Positions 29,234 through 38,384 of a DNA stretch of 64,000 bases are shown piece after piece; within the stretch, counting starts at the first letter, position 1, and each line of letters begins with the position of its first letter. Location: NCBI RefSeq assembly GCF_018343695.1, contig NZ_JAGYPJ010000001.1:2343992-2407991 (forward strand). The letters run 5' to 3'. A program made the translations under genes and the position numbers. This DNA is from Lederbergia citrisecunda. GTDB taxonomy: Bacteria; Bacillota; Bacilli; Bacillales; Bacillaceae_C. The notes under the pieces were generated by a model. That model worked only from the letters and a program-made list of their open reading frames with translations. It made no database searches and had not been told where the DNA came from.

Positions 29234-29897
29234 TTTTATTATCCAAGCTCTTTTCAATTTGAGCTTTAATTGCATCGTAATCAAAAGGATCATCTAACAT
29301 CACGCCGTTAATAATGATTGTCGGAGTGAATTGAATATTTACGTCCTTCACTAGCTTATCATCTATCATCACTTCGTCCAGCGTACCTTTTTCATTTATA
29401 TCCTTTTTGAATTCGTCAAAGTCTATATTCGGAGCATAGGCTTTTGCAATCTCCACAAGCGTATCGGTCGTTACCCATTCCTCATCGTGATTTTGATTGG
29501 AAGGCTGTGCATCATAAATTCCTTTATGAAAAGCCCAAAAGTTTTCTGGATCTTGCTTGAAAACTGATTCAGAGGCAAGTGCTGCAAGGACCGATTCATT
29601 CCCATGAAAAAGGACGTTAATATATGTAAGCTTTGCTTTTCCAGTATCGATAAAATCTTCTTGAAGTTTTGGAAAAACTCTTTCCCCCCATGCTTTACAA
29701 GATGGGCATTTATAATCTCCAAACTCCACAATGGTTACAGGAGCATCCTCATTCCCTAATGTCGGTTGGTTTTCTAAAGAATTAAGGCTGACTTTTTCTT
29801 GATCCTTATCTTGACCTTTATTATTGACAACTAATACGAGTGCCACAATTATGGCAAAAATGACGACTGTGAACAATACAATCTTTTTATTATTCAT
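29226..29897 (-). CDS. bdbD: Thiol-disulfide oxidoreductase BdbD (DsbA-like)
   Basis: This 223-residue membrane-anchored protein has one N-terminal helix (residues 5-25) and an extracellular thioredoxin fold with the active site FGDYKCPSCKAWGE (CPSC, about 70-73) and a cis-Pro segment QFTPTIIING near 192. It oxidises Cys pairs in exported proteins. Linked to bdbC. A CsoR-like site lies 45 bp before the start, which would tie expression to copper; that is inference. Confidence 0.92.
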   Translation of the reverse strand: MNNKKIVLFTVVIFAIIVALVLVVNNKGQDKDQEKVSLNSLENQPTLGNEDAPVTIVEFGDYKCPSCKAWGERVFPKLQEDFIDTGKAKLTYINVLFHGNESVLAALASESVFKQDPENFWAFHKGIYDAQPSNQNHDEEWVTTDTLVEIAKAYAPNIDFDEFKKDINEKGTLDEVMIDDKLVKDVNIQFTPTIIINGVMLDDPFDYDAIKAQIEKSLDNKNE

Positions 29898-29941
29898 TTA
29901 GCATCTCTCCGCATAAGTAACTTTAATGTCATTAATAGTAT

Positions 29942-29960
29942 CATACCCCTTAGCCGTATG
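29942..29960. promoter_or_regulatory. CsoR-like operator in the bdbD promoter
   Basis: CATACCCCTTAGCCGTATG has the same CATACC-N7-(C/G)GTATG layout as the csoR site, with one half-site mismatch. On the minus strand it lies between TTTACA (-35) and a GATACT -10-like hexamer. The rest of the 314-bp bdbD-ger gap shows only the ger promoter. Confidence 0.5.
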
Positions 29961-30148
29961 TAAATTAATACGATTTCCCATTTAATAGCCTTTGCTAAAC
30001 TTGTATATTGATTTTTACCCCCACATCCCATTGGCCTATTTGTCGATAAGTAAACTGCTATATATATTTCTAATCGCAGGAATCTTGTGACTTACGCTCC
30101 AATCAATAAATGGGCAAAAAATCAACACTTTGCTTTAACAAAGGCTAT

Positions 30149-30179
30149 TGAATAAGAAAGAAATTTTTAACAGATACTT
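30149..30179 (+). promoter_or_regulatory. Candidate sigma-G promoter of the ger operon
   Basis: TGAATA, an 18-bp spacer and GATACTT resemble the forespore sigma-G consensus (TGAATA ... CATACTA). It lies 33 bp before the first ger start. GerA-type operons are sigma-G controlled in B. subtilis. Confidence 0.5.
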
Positions 30180-30211
30180 TGAATAATGACTATTACCTTA
30201 AATGAGATGAG

Positions 30212-31735
30212 TTGAGAAAGACTATGTCTTTTTTCAAAAAAAATAGAAGAACCATAAGAAACAGTGTCAAAAAGGAAACACTTATTTTTCCAACCATAGA
30301 GGAAAATCTCCATTACATAGTGGAAGCCCTATACGATACAAATGATTTAAAAACACGCAAAATTACTTTTAATGGAATTCCAGGCATCATTATCTTTTTG
30401 GAAACAATGGTGAATTCCGAGGAGCTCCAGAGAAGTATTCTTATACCACTTTCTCAAGTAAACACTTTTCAAAGTATTGATGAGCTCATCACAAGTTCCG
30501 AGTTTACGAAAAGTAATTATATAAACATCGCTACAACCTCACTTCTAGCAGGAAATAGTGTGCTTTTTCTACAAAATGGAACCGAATTTTATATATTTAA
30601 CACAATACAAATCAATTCACGCTCTCCAGAAGAACCCGAAAATGAAAAAGTGGTTCGCGGATCTCATGAAGGGTTCGTAGGGAGGCTTAATATTAATTTA
30701 AATTTAGTTAGATCTAGAATACGTAACCGCCAATTAAAAATAGAATACTTTCAACTCGGTTGGGAGACAAATACTCGTGTAGCGATAGTTTATATGGAAG
30801 GAATTGCAAATCCATCCATGGTAGATGAGGTTAAAAACAGAATTATTTCCATCTCATCCGACATGGTTTTTAGTCCGGGCTTTCTCGAGGAGTTTATTGA
30901 AGATAAACCATTCTCTCCTTTTCAACAAATATTATATACAGAGAGACCTGATCGTGTTGAAGCGCATTTAATGGAGGGAAGAGTAGCAATTTTATCTGAC
31001 GGAACTTCTGACGTCTCAATTTTGCCTGTCACATTTTTTTCATTCTTTCAAACTCCTGATGATTTTAATATTAGATTTTTTGCTGGTTCTTTGTTTCGTC
31101 TATTAAGGATATTGAGTTTTTGGGGAGCTATCACTCTACCATCAATTTATATAGCTATTGTTAGTTTTCATTTTGAAATTATTCCAAGTGATGTCATAAC
31201 CGTCGTAAAAGGATCTATCGAGAACATTCCATATCCACCTTTCATCGAAGCTCTAATCATGGCCGTCACGATTGAACTAATTAGGGAAGCAGGAATTAGA
31301 CTTCCGACGCCCATTGGACAAACGATTGGTATCGTAGGGGGTTTAATTATTGGAGAATCAGTTGTGAATGCAGGCTTTGTATCTAATGTAATGGTTATTG
31401 TCATTGCATTAACTGCTATTATGTCATTCACTATTCCATCATACGAGATGAGTAATACAGTCCGCCTATTAACATTACCGCTCATGATTGCAGCCGCAAC
31501 AATTGGATTCGTAGGAATTGTATTTTGTCTAATGATTATAGTGATCCATTTATGTAAATTAGAATCTTTAGGTACACCCTATCTTGCACCGTTAGCTCCA
31601 TTACACGTTCCAAACTTGAAAGACTCGGTTGTCCGTTTTCCAATTTGGATGTTAAATAAACGCCAAAAGAATATTAAGCCTAAAAAAATGCGAAAGCAAA
31701 ATCCGTCAAGGGAATGGGAAAAAGATGAAAAGTAA
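30212..31735 (+). CDS. Spore germinant receptor, A subunit (GerA/GerKA family)
   Basis: This 507-residue inner-membrane protein has a hydrophilic N-terminal half with two alpha/beta subdomains and four to five membrane helices from about 290 to 450. RPDRVEAHLMEGRVAILSDGTS, SFWGAITLPSIYIA and IREAGIRLPTPIGQTIGIVGG are conserved in the GerA family. With B and C subunits it senses germinants. TTG 30212 and ATG 30224 are both possible starts; neither has a strong ribosome site. Which receptor (GerA, GerB, GerK type) cannot be decided. Confidence 0.93.
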   Translation: MRKTMSFFKKNRRTIRNSVKKETLIFPTIEENLHYIVEALYDTNDLKTRKITFNGIPGIIIFLETMVNSEELQRSILIPLSQVNTFQSIDELITSSEFTKSNYINIATTSLLAGNSVLFLQNGTEFYIFNTIQINSRSPEEPENEKVVRGSHEGFVGRLNINLNLVRSRIRNRQLKIEYFQLGWETNTRVAIVYMEGIANPSMVDEVKNRIISISSDMVFSPGFLEEFIEDKPFSPFQQILYTERPDRVEAHLMEGRVAILSDGTSDVSILPVTFFSFFQTPDDFNIRFFAGSLFRLLRILSFWGAITLPSIYIAIVSFHFEIIPSDVITVVKGSIENIPYPPFIEALIMAVTIELIREAGIRLPTPIGQTIGIVGGLIIGESVVNAGFVSNVMVIVIALTAIMSFTIPSYEMSNTVRLLTLPLMIAAATIGFVGIVFCLMIIVIHLCKLESLGTPYLAPLAPLHVPNLKDSVVRFPIWMLNKRQKNIKPKKMRKQNPSREWEKDEK

Positions 31736-32819
31736 GCAGCATATTTCCCAATTTCAGCTTGTGCTAGTATTAATCCATGCCCAAATTGGAGTAGGGATCG
31801 TTTCTTTACCTTATAACATGTTCAATAAGGCTAATGGAGATAGCTGGATTTCTGTTTTAATAACAGGAGCGATTCTGCAAGTGATGATCCTATTGATTTG
31901 GGTTTTAATGAGCCGATTTCCAACTCGTCATTTGTTCGAGATGCTGCAAATACTGTTTGGGAAATTTATTGGCAAGTTGATTACGCTATTATATACCGGT
32001 TATTTTCTTCTCGTAGCAGTGATGGTGTTGGCAAAATACGGATATGTTATAAAGGTTTGGATGCTTCCATTAACACCAAAATGGTTAGTGTTATTACTCA
32101 TGACATTAACTGCCATTTATATCGCAAAAGAAAACTTAAAAATATTAGGCCGATTCTTCTTTTTCGCATCCATTACATTACTTATATTTATCTTTATGTC
32201 AGCATACTCATTAAAATTTGCTAATGCAACTTATGTTCTTCCGATTGGGAGCCAAGGATTACTTCGAATTTTAAACGGAATTCGTGCAGGGTTTCCCTCT
32301 TTTCAAGGATTTGAATTATTAATGATTTTATTTCCATTTGTACAAGCGGATCGTAAAAGTGTTTTAAAAGCTGCAACGATTGCCAATGTATTTGTCACCT
32401 TCTTTTACTCGTTTATCGTCCTTACTTGTTTGCTGTTTTTTAGTCCCCAAGAAATGAAGCTTGTCCCAGAGCCTGTTTTATATTTAATTAAATCATTTTC
32501 ATTTAATATCATCGAACGGCCCGATTTGATCTTTACATCTATGTGGATCGTTTTAGTTGCTACAACATTAATGAGTCTACTATATGTCTCTTCTATAGGT
32601 CTTTCTTTTGTCATGAATGCAAAAAGTCATCAATACTACACATATATTATTGCAATTGCTTGTTTTTTGATTGCACTTATTCCAGAAGGAAAATTCGATA
32701 TTGAAGCCTTAGGTAAGATCAATCAAAAACTTGTTATCTTTTTTGCTTTCGTGCTTCCTATTATTTTTCTGTTCATTTCCTTCATTTTTAAAAAGAAAGA
32801 ACGGAGGGACAGTAAATGA
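31725..32819 (+). CDS. Spore germinant receptor, B subunit (GerB family, APC superfamily)
   Basis: This 364-residue protein has ten membrane helices and the family N terminus ISQFQLVLVLIHAQIGVGIVSLP. It belongs to the amino acid permease superfamily and probably forms the ligand-binding membrane subunit. The start overlaps the A-subunit stop by 11 bases and the stop overlaps the C-subunit start by four, indicating a coupled tricistron. Confidence 0.93.
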   Translation: MKSKQHISQFQLVLVLIHAQIGVGIVSLPYNMFNKANGDSWISVLITGAILQVMILLIWVLMSRFPTRHLFEMLQILFGKFIGKLITLLYTGYFLLVAVMVLAKYGYVIKVWMLPLTPKWLVLLLMTLTAIYIAKENLKILGRFFFFASITLLIFIFMSAYSLKFANATYVLPIGSQGLLRILNGIRAGFPSFQGFELLMILFPFVQADRKSVLKAATIANVFVTFFYSFIVLTCLLFFSPQEMKLVPEPVLYLIKSFSFNIIERPDLIFTSMWIVLVATTLMSLLYVSSIGLSFVMNAKSHQYYTYIIAIACFLIALIPEGKFDIEALGKINQKLVIFFAFVLPIIFLFISFIFKKKERRDSK

Positions 32820-33940
32820 AACATTGGATTCTCCTTATATGGATGACTATTTTCTCCACCATCCTTGTCGGTTGTTGGGATCAGCGTTTATTGAAGGATA
32901 GCAGCTTAATATTAGCAATCGGATATGATCAATTAGATAATAAAATAATGACGACAATTGCCCATCCTCTATCATCATTAAGTGGTCCAAATCAGAGCTC
33001 CCCTCCACATGTGAGTGAGATTCTGTCTGCATCAGGCGACACGGCACGGGATGCAGAAGTCCATATGGAGAGAAAAGTTCCTGAGAAATTTGATATGTCA
33101 AAAGTAAAGGTTATATTACTGGGAAAAGAGCTTGCATCTCATGGTATATTTTCTATTTTAGATTCGACATATCGAGATTTAAGAGGTCCATTGAATGCAA
33201 ATGTCGCTATTATTAAAGAAAACGCTAAAGATGCCTTGTCCATCAAAGTGCGTGAATCCATGACAATTAGCGACTATTATTCACAATTGCTCCATACGTC
33301 TGAACAAGGTGGGATAACAAAAAATGAAAATGTACAGGGTATTTTTCCAATCATTTTATCGCAAGGAAAAGATTTTGTTGTGCCGTATTTAACTATAGAG
33401 AAAGAAGAAAATAAAGCAAGGTTGAATGGATTGGCGATGTTCGATGATGATAAATTTTCAGGTACGTTGGGCTTGAAGGAATCGAGCATGTTTCTAATCC
33501 TATCCGATAACAAGAAGAAAAACTTGCCACTAAATTTTAAAGTTAGCAATAATAATAAAAAAGAAGATATAAACTTTGTAAGCGTTCAGGTCCTAAAGAT
33601 AAAAAGAAAAATTAAAATCGATGATACAGATGGCAATGTTAAAGCAAAAGTGAAAATAAATGTTAATTTATCTATTGAAGAATATCCTGAAGACGATTTA
33701 TATGAAAAAAAGAAAATTGAAAAACTTAATATAAAGATCCAGAAAAATTTAAATGAACTGGCAGAAACCACGGTAGAGAAAATGCAAAAAGCTAATTGTG
33801 ATGCCCTTGGTATTGGCCAAAGAGTAAAGGCACATCACCTTGAAACATGGAAAACACTAAACTGGAAAAAAGTCTACCCGGAAATCCCGATAGAGGTAGA
33901 ATTTACATCCGAAATCATCCAGCATGGGATTATTAATTAG
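32816..33940 (+). CDS. Spore germinant receptor, C subunit lipoprotein (GerC family)
   Basis: This 374-residue lipoprotein has a short signal peptide ending at lipobox LVGC (Cys19) followed by WDQRLL, the hallmark GCWD of GerC proteins. Family blocks RDAEVHMERKVPEKFDMSKV and VILLGKELASHGI follow. Lgt modification of its cysteine is needed for function in B. subtilis receptors. It ends the operon ahead of a strong terminator. Confidence 0.93.
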   Translation: MKHWILLIWMTIFSTILVGCWDQRLLKDSSLILAIGYDQLDNKIMTTIAHPLSSLSGPNQSSPPHVSEILSASGDTARDAEVHMERKVPEKFDMSKVKVILLGKELASHGIFSILDSTYRDLRGPLNANVAIIKENAKDALSIKVRESMTISDYYSQLLHTSEQGGITKNENVQGIFPIILSQGKDFVVPYLTIEKEENKARLNGLAMFDDDKFSGTLGLKESSMFLILSDNKKKNLPLNFKVSNNNKKEDINFVSVQVLKIKRKIKIDDTDGNVKAKVKINVNLSIEEYPEDDLYEKKKIEKLNIKIQKNLNELAETTVEKMQKANCDALGIGQRVKAHHLETWKTLNWKKVYPEIPIEVEFTSEIIQHGIIN

Positions 33941-33960
33941 AGATCTTAATGATTTGTATA

Positions 33961-34001
33961 AAAACCCCATTCAAAATGGCTATTTTGAATGAGGTTTTTT
34001 T
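33961..34001 (+). terminator. Terminator of the ger operon
   Basis: AACCCCATTCAAAA pairs with TTTTGAATGAGGTT (one mismatch), followed by T7. Confidence 0.88.
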
Positions 34002-34154
34002 ATATCTAAAAATACATTAATGAATATAATCGCAGAAGTATTTAGAGGTAAGTATCTAAAGTAGGGTAAAAAACAGAGAAAGGCTAAACTGACTTCTAAT
34101 TCGATAGAAAACGAATAATATATAAAAGCAGAAAACGATAAGGAATGATTTGTA

Positions 34155-36179
34155 ATGAAGAGAACACTAATTCCTGAAGATCTTTTTGCATTAAAAATCA
34201 CTAGTGATCCACAAATTTCTCCAGACGGGAAGAATGTTGTCTATGTAGAAACAAGGATGGATCCGATTACCAATTCATATAACAGCCGCATCTGGATCGT
34301 TCCCACTTTTGGTGAGACAGAACCACGCCAATTCACCTCTGGTCCTGGTCATGATTATGCACCTCGTTGGTCGCCTGACGGCAAATGGCTCGCTTTCGTA
34401 TCTACTCGGCGGCGACATCCTCAGCTTTGGGTCATGTCCAGTTCGGGTGGAGAGGCCGAGTTGCTTTCTCATATTCCGTACGTTGGTGGTATTCCTGTTT
34501 GGTCGCCGGACAGCCAAACCATTGCTTGTGTCGTCCGTGTAGGTCCTGAAGGTCCTGAAGAGAAGCTTAATACGCCAAGACAACGTTTTTCAAAAAATGT
34601 ACTCGTCATTGATCATCTTGAGTATAAATTGGACACGACTGGTTATTTGGTCGGGAAACACTGGCACCTATTCACTATTCCTGTTATAGGTCCGGATCGT
34701 GGCAAGTTCAAGCAACTTACGTTTGGCGACTATAACTACTCTTCACCGGCTTGGTCTCCCGATGGGAAGTACATAGCAGTTGCCGGTAATAAGACTCCTG
34801 ACCGGCTGGACCTAGCTTTAATCAATGATATATGGGTAATTTCAGCCGCAGGGGGAAAGACAAGAAAGCTTACTCGAAGTCAAGGCCCTGCTGACCATCC
34901 AGCATGGTCGCCTGATGGACAAATGATTGCTTATGTTGGACATGATCGATCAAATGGGAGTTATACGAACTCAGGAATTTGGCTAGTACGTTTAGCTGGG
35001 GGAGGACCTTGGGAATTAACTGCTGGTTTCCCATATCCCATAGGTGATAAATCTATTGGGGACATCCGTGGTCATAAGGAACCTACGATAAGCTTAACAT
35101 GGACTGCAGATGGCAACAGTATTTATACATGCGTAAGTAAAGCAGGAGCGGTTCATCTTTGGCTTTTTTCAATTCAAGATAATAAAGCTATCCAAATGAC
35201 CTATGGAAATTTAGTCATCTACAATTTTTACATCCATAAAGAAACTTTACAGGTAGCTATGGCTATTACTACAACTACACTCCCAAATGACATTTGGATT
35301 GCTGACATCTTTGATCAAACAACGATTTCTAACGAACGGCGACTCACTAGAGTAAACGAGGATCTGCTCAGTCGTATCGAGATTTCCGAGCCCATCCGTT
35401 TTACCTCGAGAACGAAAAATGGTCCTGAAGTCGAAGGGTGGATTTTATATCCACCTAGTTGGGTTCCTTCAGGAGATCGAATTCCAGCAATTCTAGAAAT
35501 TCACGGTGGACCAATGGTCATGTATGGATACGTCTTCTTTCTCGAATTTCAGTTACTGGCGGCGCATGGCTTTGCTGTAGTTTACACCAACCCTCGTGGG
35601 AGCATGGGCTATGGGCAAGAGTTTGTCGCAGCAATCCGTGGAGATTGGGGAAACTATGATTATGCGGATTTGATGGCTGCAATGGACAACGCTCTTTCGA
35701 AGGGAACACTTGACCCTAACCGTCTTGGTGTTGCTGGCGGAAGCTACGGAGGGTATATGACAAACTGGATCGTTACTCAAACCCAACGTTTTAGAGCTGC
35801 AGTTTCCATGAGAGGTATCAGTAATCTATATAGTTTTTTTGGTACGTCTGACGGAGGATTTTTACAGGCCGACAATTATGGAGGGCCGCCATGGGTGTTG
35901 CCTGAAAAATATATGGAGCAATCGCCAATCAAGTACGTGGCAAATGTACGAACTCCGCTCTTGATCATTCATAGCACCCTGGATTTTCGGGTTCCTATTG
36001 AACAAGGAGAGCAATTTTATACAGCCTTGAAGTTTCAGGGACGAAATGTGCGTATGCTTCGCTTTATTAACGATACTCATGAGCTATCACGTTCTGGAAA
36101 TCCATGGCATCGAGTGATTCGATTGGAACATATTCTCGACTGGTTTCAAAGGTATTTATCACCTACGGAAATTGAATAA
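34155..36179 (+). CDS. S9-family serine peptidase (acylaminoacyl-peptidase-like)
   Basis: This 674-residue protein combines an N-terminal beta-propeller of TolB/WD-like WSPDG repeats (near residues 72, 116, 200, 251, 316) with a C-terminal alpha/beta hydrolase. The triad is Ser530 in GGSYGGYM, Asp610 in HSTLDFRVP and His642 in NDTHELS. There is no signal peptide, so it acts on cytosolic oligopeptides or acylated peptides. Its base composition appears slightly richer in G+C than its neighbours. It is monocistronic with AAGGAATG before the ATG. Confidence 0.93.
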   Translation: MKRTLIPEDLFALKITSDPQISPDGKNVVYVETRMDPITNSYNSRIWIVPTFGETEPRQFTSGPGHDYAPRWSPDGKWLAFVSTRRRHPQLWVMSSSGGEAELLSHIPYVGGIPVWSPDSQTIACVVRVGPEGPEEKLNTPRQRFSKNVLVIDHLEYKLDTTGYLVGKHWHLFTIPVIGPDRGKFKQLTFGDYNYSSPAWSPDGKYIAVAGNKTPDRLDLALINDIWVISAAGGKTRKLTRSQGPADHPAWSPDGQMIAYVGHDRSNGSYTNSGIWLVRLAGGGPWELTAGFPYPIGDKSIGDIRGHKEPTISLTWTADGNSIYTCVSKAGAVHLWLFSIQDNKAIQMTYGNLVIYNFYIHKETLQVAMAITTTTLPNDIWIADIFDQTTISNERRLTRVNEDLLSRIEISEPIRFTSRTKNGPEVEGWILYPPSWVPSGDRIPAILEIHGGPMVMYGYVFFLEFQLLAAHGFAVVYTNPRGSMGYGQEFVAAIRGDWGNYDYADLMAAMDNALSKGTLDPNRLGVAGGSYGGYMTNWIVTQTQRFRAAVSMRGISNLYSFFGTSDGGFLQADNYGGPPWVLPEKYMEQSPIKYVANVRTPLLIIHSTLDFRVPIEQGEQFYTALKFQGRNVRMLRFINDTHELSRSGNPWHRVIRLEHILDWFQRYLSPTEIE

Positions 36180-36182
36180 AAA

Positions 36183-36204
36183 ACATCCGACCACTTGCGG
36201 ATGT
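36183..36204. terminator. Bidirectional terminator
   Basis: ACATCCG-N8-CGGATGT is flanked by A and T runs on both sides. It separates the convergent S9 peptidase (+) and the hypothetical gene at 36222 (-). Confidence 0.8.
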
Positions 36205-36221
36205 CTTATTTTTGTCCTTTG

Positions 36222-36731
36222 TTACATAGGTAAAGTCATGTCCTGCATTACTTTTTCTTGAATCTTTTTAAAGCTATCCTTTCCAAACACATTATGGGCT
36301 TTTCTCTCTAATTCATTTATTATTTCGTCGTTCTCCATTAAAGTCTCTCTTATCCGTTGGATCAATTGAAGAGCGCTTGGTCCGGTAACACGATTGGCTA
36401 CACGTTCAAGAAGAACTTTCGCATCTACGGAAAATTTAGGAACAAAGCTAAGGCACATTACGATATTGAGTTGAAGTGCTTTACTATATTCTTTTGTGAA
36501 AGCACGGCGAACTCCTCCTCGAACACCTGCATAACCATATGAAATTTCAGACACAGCCCGATAAAATAGAATCATCCCATCTGCATGACTTGAGTCTTTG
36601 TTTAATCGGAGTTCACTTACTAAGGATGTTAATCGCTTTACTATTTGATGGGCTTCTTCAATTGATCTCCACCAATCCAGTAATCGTCTCTGTTCCTCTT
36701 CACTTAATGTTAAAGCTAGTGTATCTGGCAT
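36222..36731 (-). CDS. Unrecognised helical protein, second of a pair
   Basis: This 169-residue, apparently all-helical soluble protein starts MPDTLALTLSEEEQRRLLDW with a GGGGGAG ribosome site; the longer frame begins 26 codons earlier. The centre has AVSEISYGYAGVRGGVRRAF, which loosely resembles SVADIGYGFDAVQGTINRI in the upstream gene, so the pair may be distant paralogues. No membrane segment, metal site or enzyme motif is visible. I do not know the family. Confidence 0.75.
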   Translation of the reverse strand: MPDTLALTLSEEEQRRLLDWWRSIEEAHQIVKRLTSLVSELRLNKDSSHADGMILFYRAVSEISYGYAGVRGGVRRAFTKEYSKALQLNIVMCLSFVPKFSVDAKVLLERVANRVTGPSALQLIQRIRETLMENDEIINELERKAHNVFGKDSFKKIQEKVMQDMTLPM

Positions 36732-36754
36732 TTTTTCTCCCCCTTTATTTTGTC

Positions 36755-37255
36755 CTATAATCGTGGGATTGCTTGTATATTCTCGATTCGTGTACGTATA
36801 GAGTCCCATTCAGGTCCAAGCAAAGCCTGACCAAGTTTTATAGCTTCATTGATTCTTAATTCAATTTGATAATTTAAATAACGGCTTTGCTCTACCAGAT
36901 GATAAACATCAGGGTTTGCTTTTTTTACAGCCAGTTCAAAATTAGGACTTAATTGTTTTACACTAATCCCCAGAGTATCAAGGTCGAACACTAGCAATTC
37001 TTTTACAAGTGATATAGATTCACCATGACGAATCCGATTAATCGTTCCTTGAACTGCATCAAACCCATAGCCAATATCAGCTACAGACGCATGGTATGGG
37101 TTTAGTCCAGGTGCCGCTCTCATAGATGGGACAGCTCGAAAACCCGTCGTAATAGAGCAAACTACTTCTTTGGCAGCCATCCCTTTTTCTAAAGCAGCAT
37201 AGATGGCATCAAGATACGCAGCTTGCTCATTGTAGTTCACTCCTGAAAAGTTCAT
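36755..37255 (-). CDS. Unrecognised protein, first of a pair
   Basis: This 166-residue soluble protein is mostly helical, with an N-terminal AAYLDAIYAALEKGMAAKEV helix and a Gly/Pro-rich turn (FRAVPSMRAAPGLNPYHASV). An AAGGAG site precedes the ATG. It ends 23 bases before its partner gene. A 10-bp hairpin at 37282-37313 lies in the leader. No function can be named. Confidence 0.75.
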   Translation of the reverse strand: MNFSGVNYNEQAAYLDAIYAALEKGMAAKEVVCSITTGFRAVPSMRAAPGLNPYHASVADIGYGFDAVQGTINRIRHGESISLVKELLVFDLDTLGISVKQLSPNFELAVKKANPDVYHLVEQSRYLNYQIELRINEAIKLGQALLGPEWDSIRTRIENIQAIPRL

Positions 37256-37281
37256 TTAATCTTCTCCTTACACATATTGGC

Positions 37282-37313
37282 TAAGAAGCAAGGGCAAGTG
37301 CCATTGCTTCTTA
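37282..37313 (-). promoter_or_regulatory. Leader hairpin upstream of the unrecognised pair
   Basis: TAAGAAGCAA-N12-TTGCTTCTTA is a perfect 10-bp inverted repeat just ahead of the AAGGAG ribosome site of the gene at 36755. It could attenuate or stabilise the mRNA. The rest of the 353-bp divergent gap to 37609 is AT-rich with no further feature. Confidence 0.45.
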
Positions 37314-37608
37314 TTTATATATATAAAAATTAACTCTACAAAGTGAACCTTACCGACCAAATTATTATTTCCGTTCTAAATCCTCGTCTTTGAAAGACTT
37401 TAATTTGTGCTATTAATCAAGCCAACAATACTCTCGTTTTATACATAGACGTGAAGAATTCATTTGTTTAAATACTAATAAAACTTGATCACGTAACAAG
37501 GAACAAGCGTCTTATCATGGTAAAATCCCATCGTATATGTGGGTCTTAATGATAAAATCAAATAGATGTGCGAATAATAACAAAAAAATAAGAGAGGGAT
37601 GTTTTCAT

Positions 37609-38244
37609 ATGACAAATGGCTTTCGTCATTTACATAAGCTGAAGGACTTAGCCCCTGAACAGGAACAAGCCTTTACCGAATTTAATGATGCTGTTTTTCA
37701 GGAAGGTGCCCTTACTAAGAAAGAAAAAGAAATTATAGCCGTAGCCATTGCTCACGTAATTCAATCCCCTTATTGGATTAATTCTTATACAAAAAGAGCG
37801 AAACAGGAAGGTGCCTCACTCGAAGAACTTGTCGAAGCAGCATTTGTAGCATCAGGCATTGAAGCAGGTGGAGTGGTAACACATAGTACCCACATTCAAA
37901 ATGCACAGAATCCCGAAGCAGAGGATGTCCTTTATGCAAGATCTAATTTAAAACAACTTAGTTTCATTGGTAAAAATGCTCATATAGGTTTCCGAGGCTA
38001 TTCTAATTTCAGTGCCACCTCAACGAAAGCAGGAACATTAAGTGCGAAATTCAAGGAAACAATTGCCGTAGCGGTAGCCCATGCAACTCAATGCCCCTAT
38101 TGCATTGATGTCCATACGAGAAATGCAGTAAAAGCAGGAGCCACTAATAAAGAACTTTCTGAAGCTGTTCTAGTTACTTCTGCTTTACTTGCTGGAGGAG
38201 CCTATGCATATTTGGACAACATGATTGAATGCTATGAAGAATAA
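37609..38244 (+). CDS. Double-domain carboxymuconolactone decarboxylase (AhpD-like) protein
   Basis: This 211-residue protein is an internal duplication of the CMD/AhpD fold. The second half keeps the redox motif CPYCIDVHTRNAVKAG (CxxC...H, about residues 164-179). The first half aligns at SPYWINSYTKRAKQEG but has lost both cysteines and the His. It may be a peroxidase-type or detoxifying oxidoreductase. ATG 37609 with AGAGAGGGA is preferred to the frame start 24 codons upstream. It is monocistronic. Confidence 0.85.
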   Translation: MTNGFRHLHKLKDLAPEQEQAFTEFNDAVFQEGALTKKEKEIIAVAIAHVIQSPYWINSYTKRAKQEGASLEELVEAAFVASGIEAGGVVTHSTHIQNAQNPEAEDVLYARSNLKQLSFIGKNAHIGFRGYSNFSATSTKAGTLSAKFKETIAVAVAHATQCPYCIDVHTRNAVKAGATNKELSEAVLVTSALLAGGAYAYLDNMIECYEE

Positions 38245-38290
38245 TAAAATTAAACCTCCTCAAATATTGAGGAGGTTTAATTTTATTATT
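38240..38290. terminator. Bidirectional terminator after the AhpD-like gene
   Basis: A nearly perfect palindrome of about 50 bp centred on CCTCCTCAA / TTGAGGAGG overlaps the stop codon and has A/T-rich flanks on both sides. Confidence 0.88.
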
Positions 38291-38384
38291 AACAAGGTCT
38301 CTTTAAGTTAAAGTAGCTCGTTAGCCCTGAAAGGTAATAGAAAGATAACTTCATCACAATCTAGATGATTTATGAATAATAACT

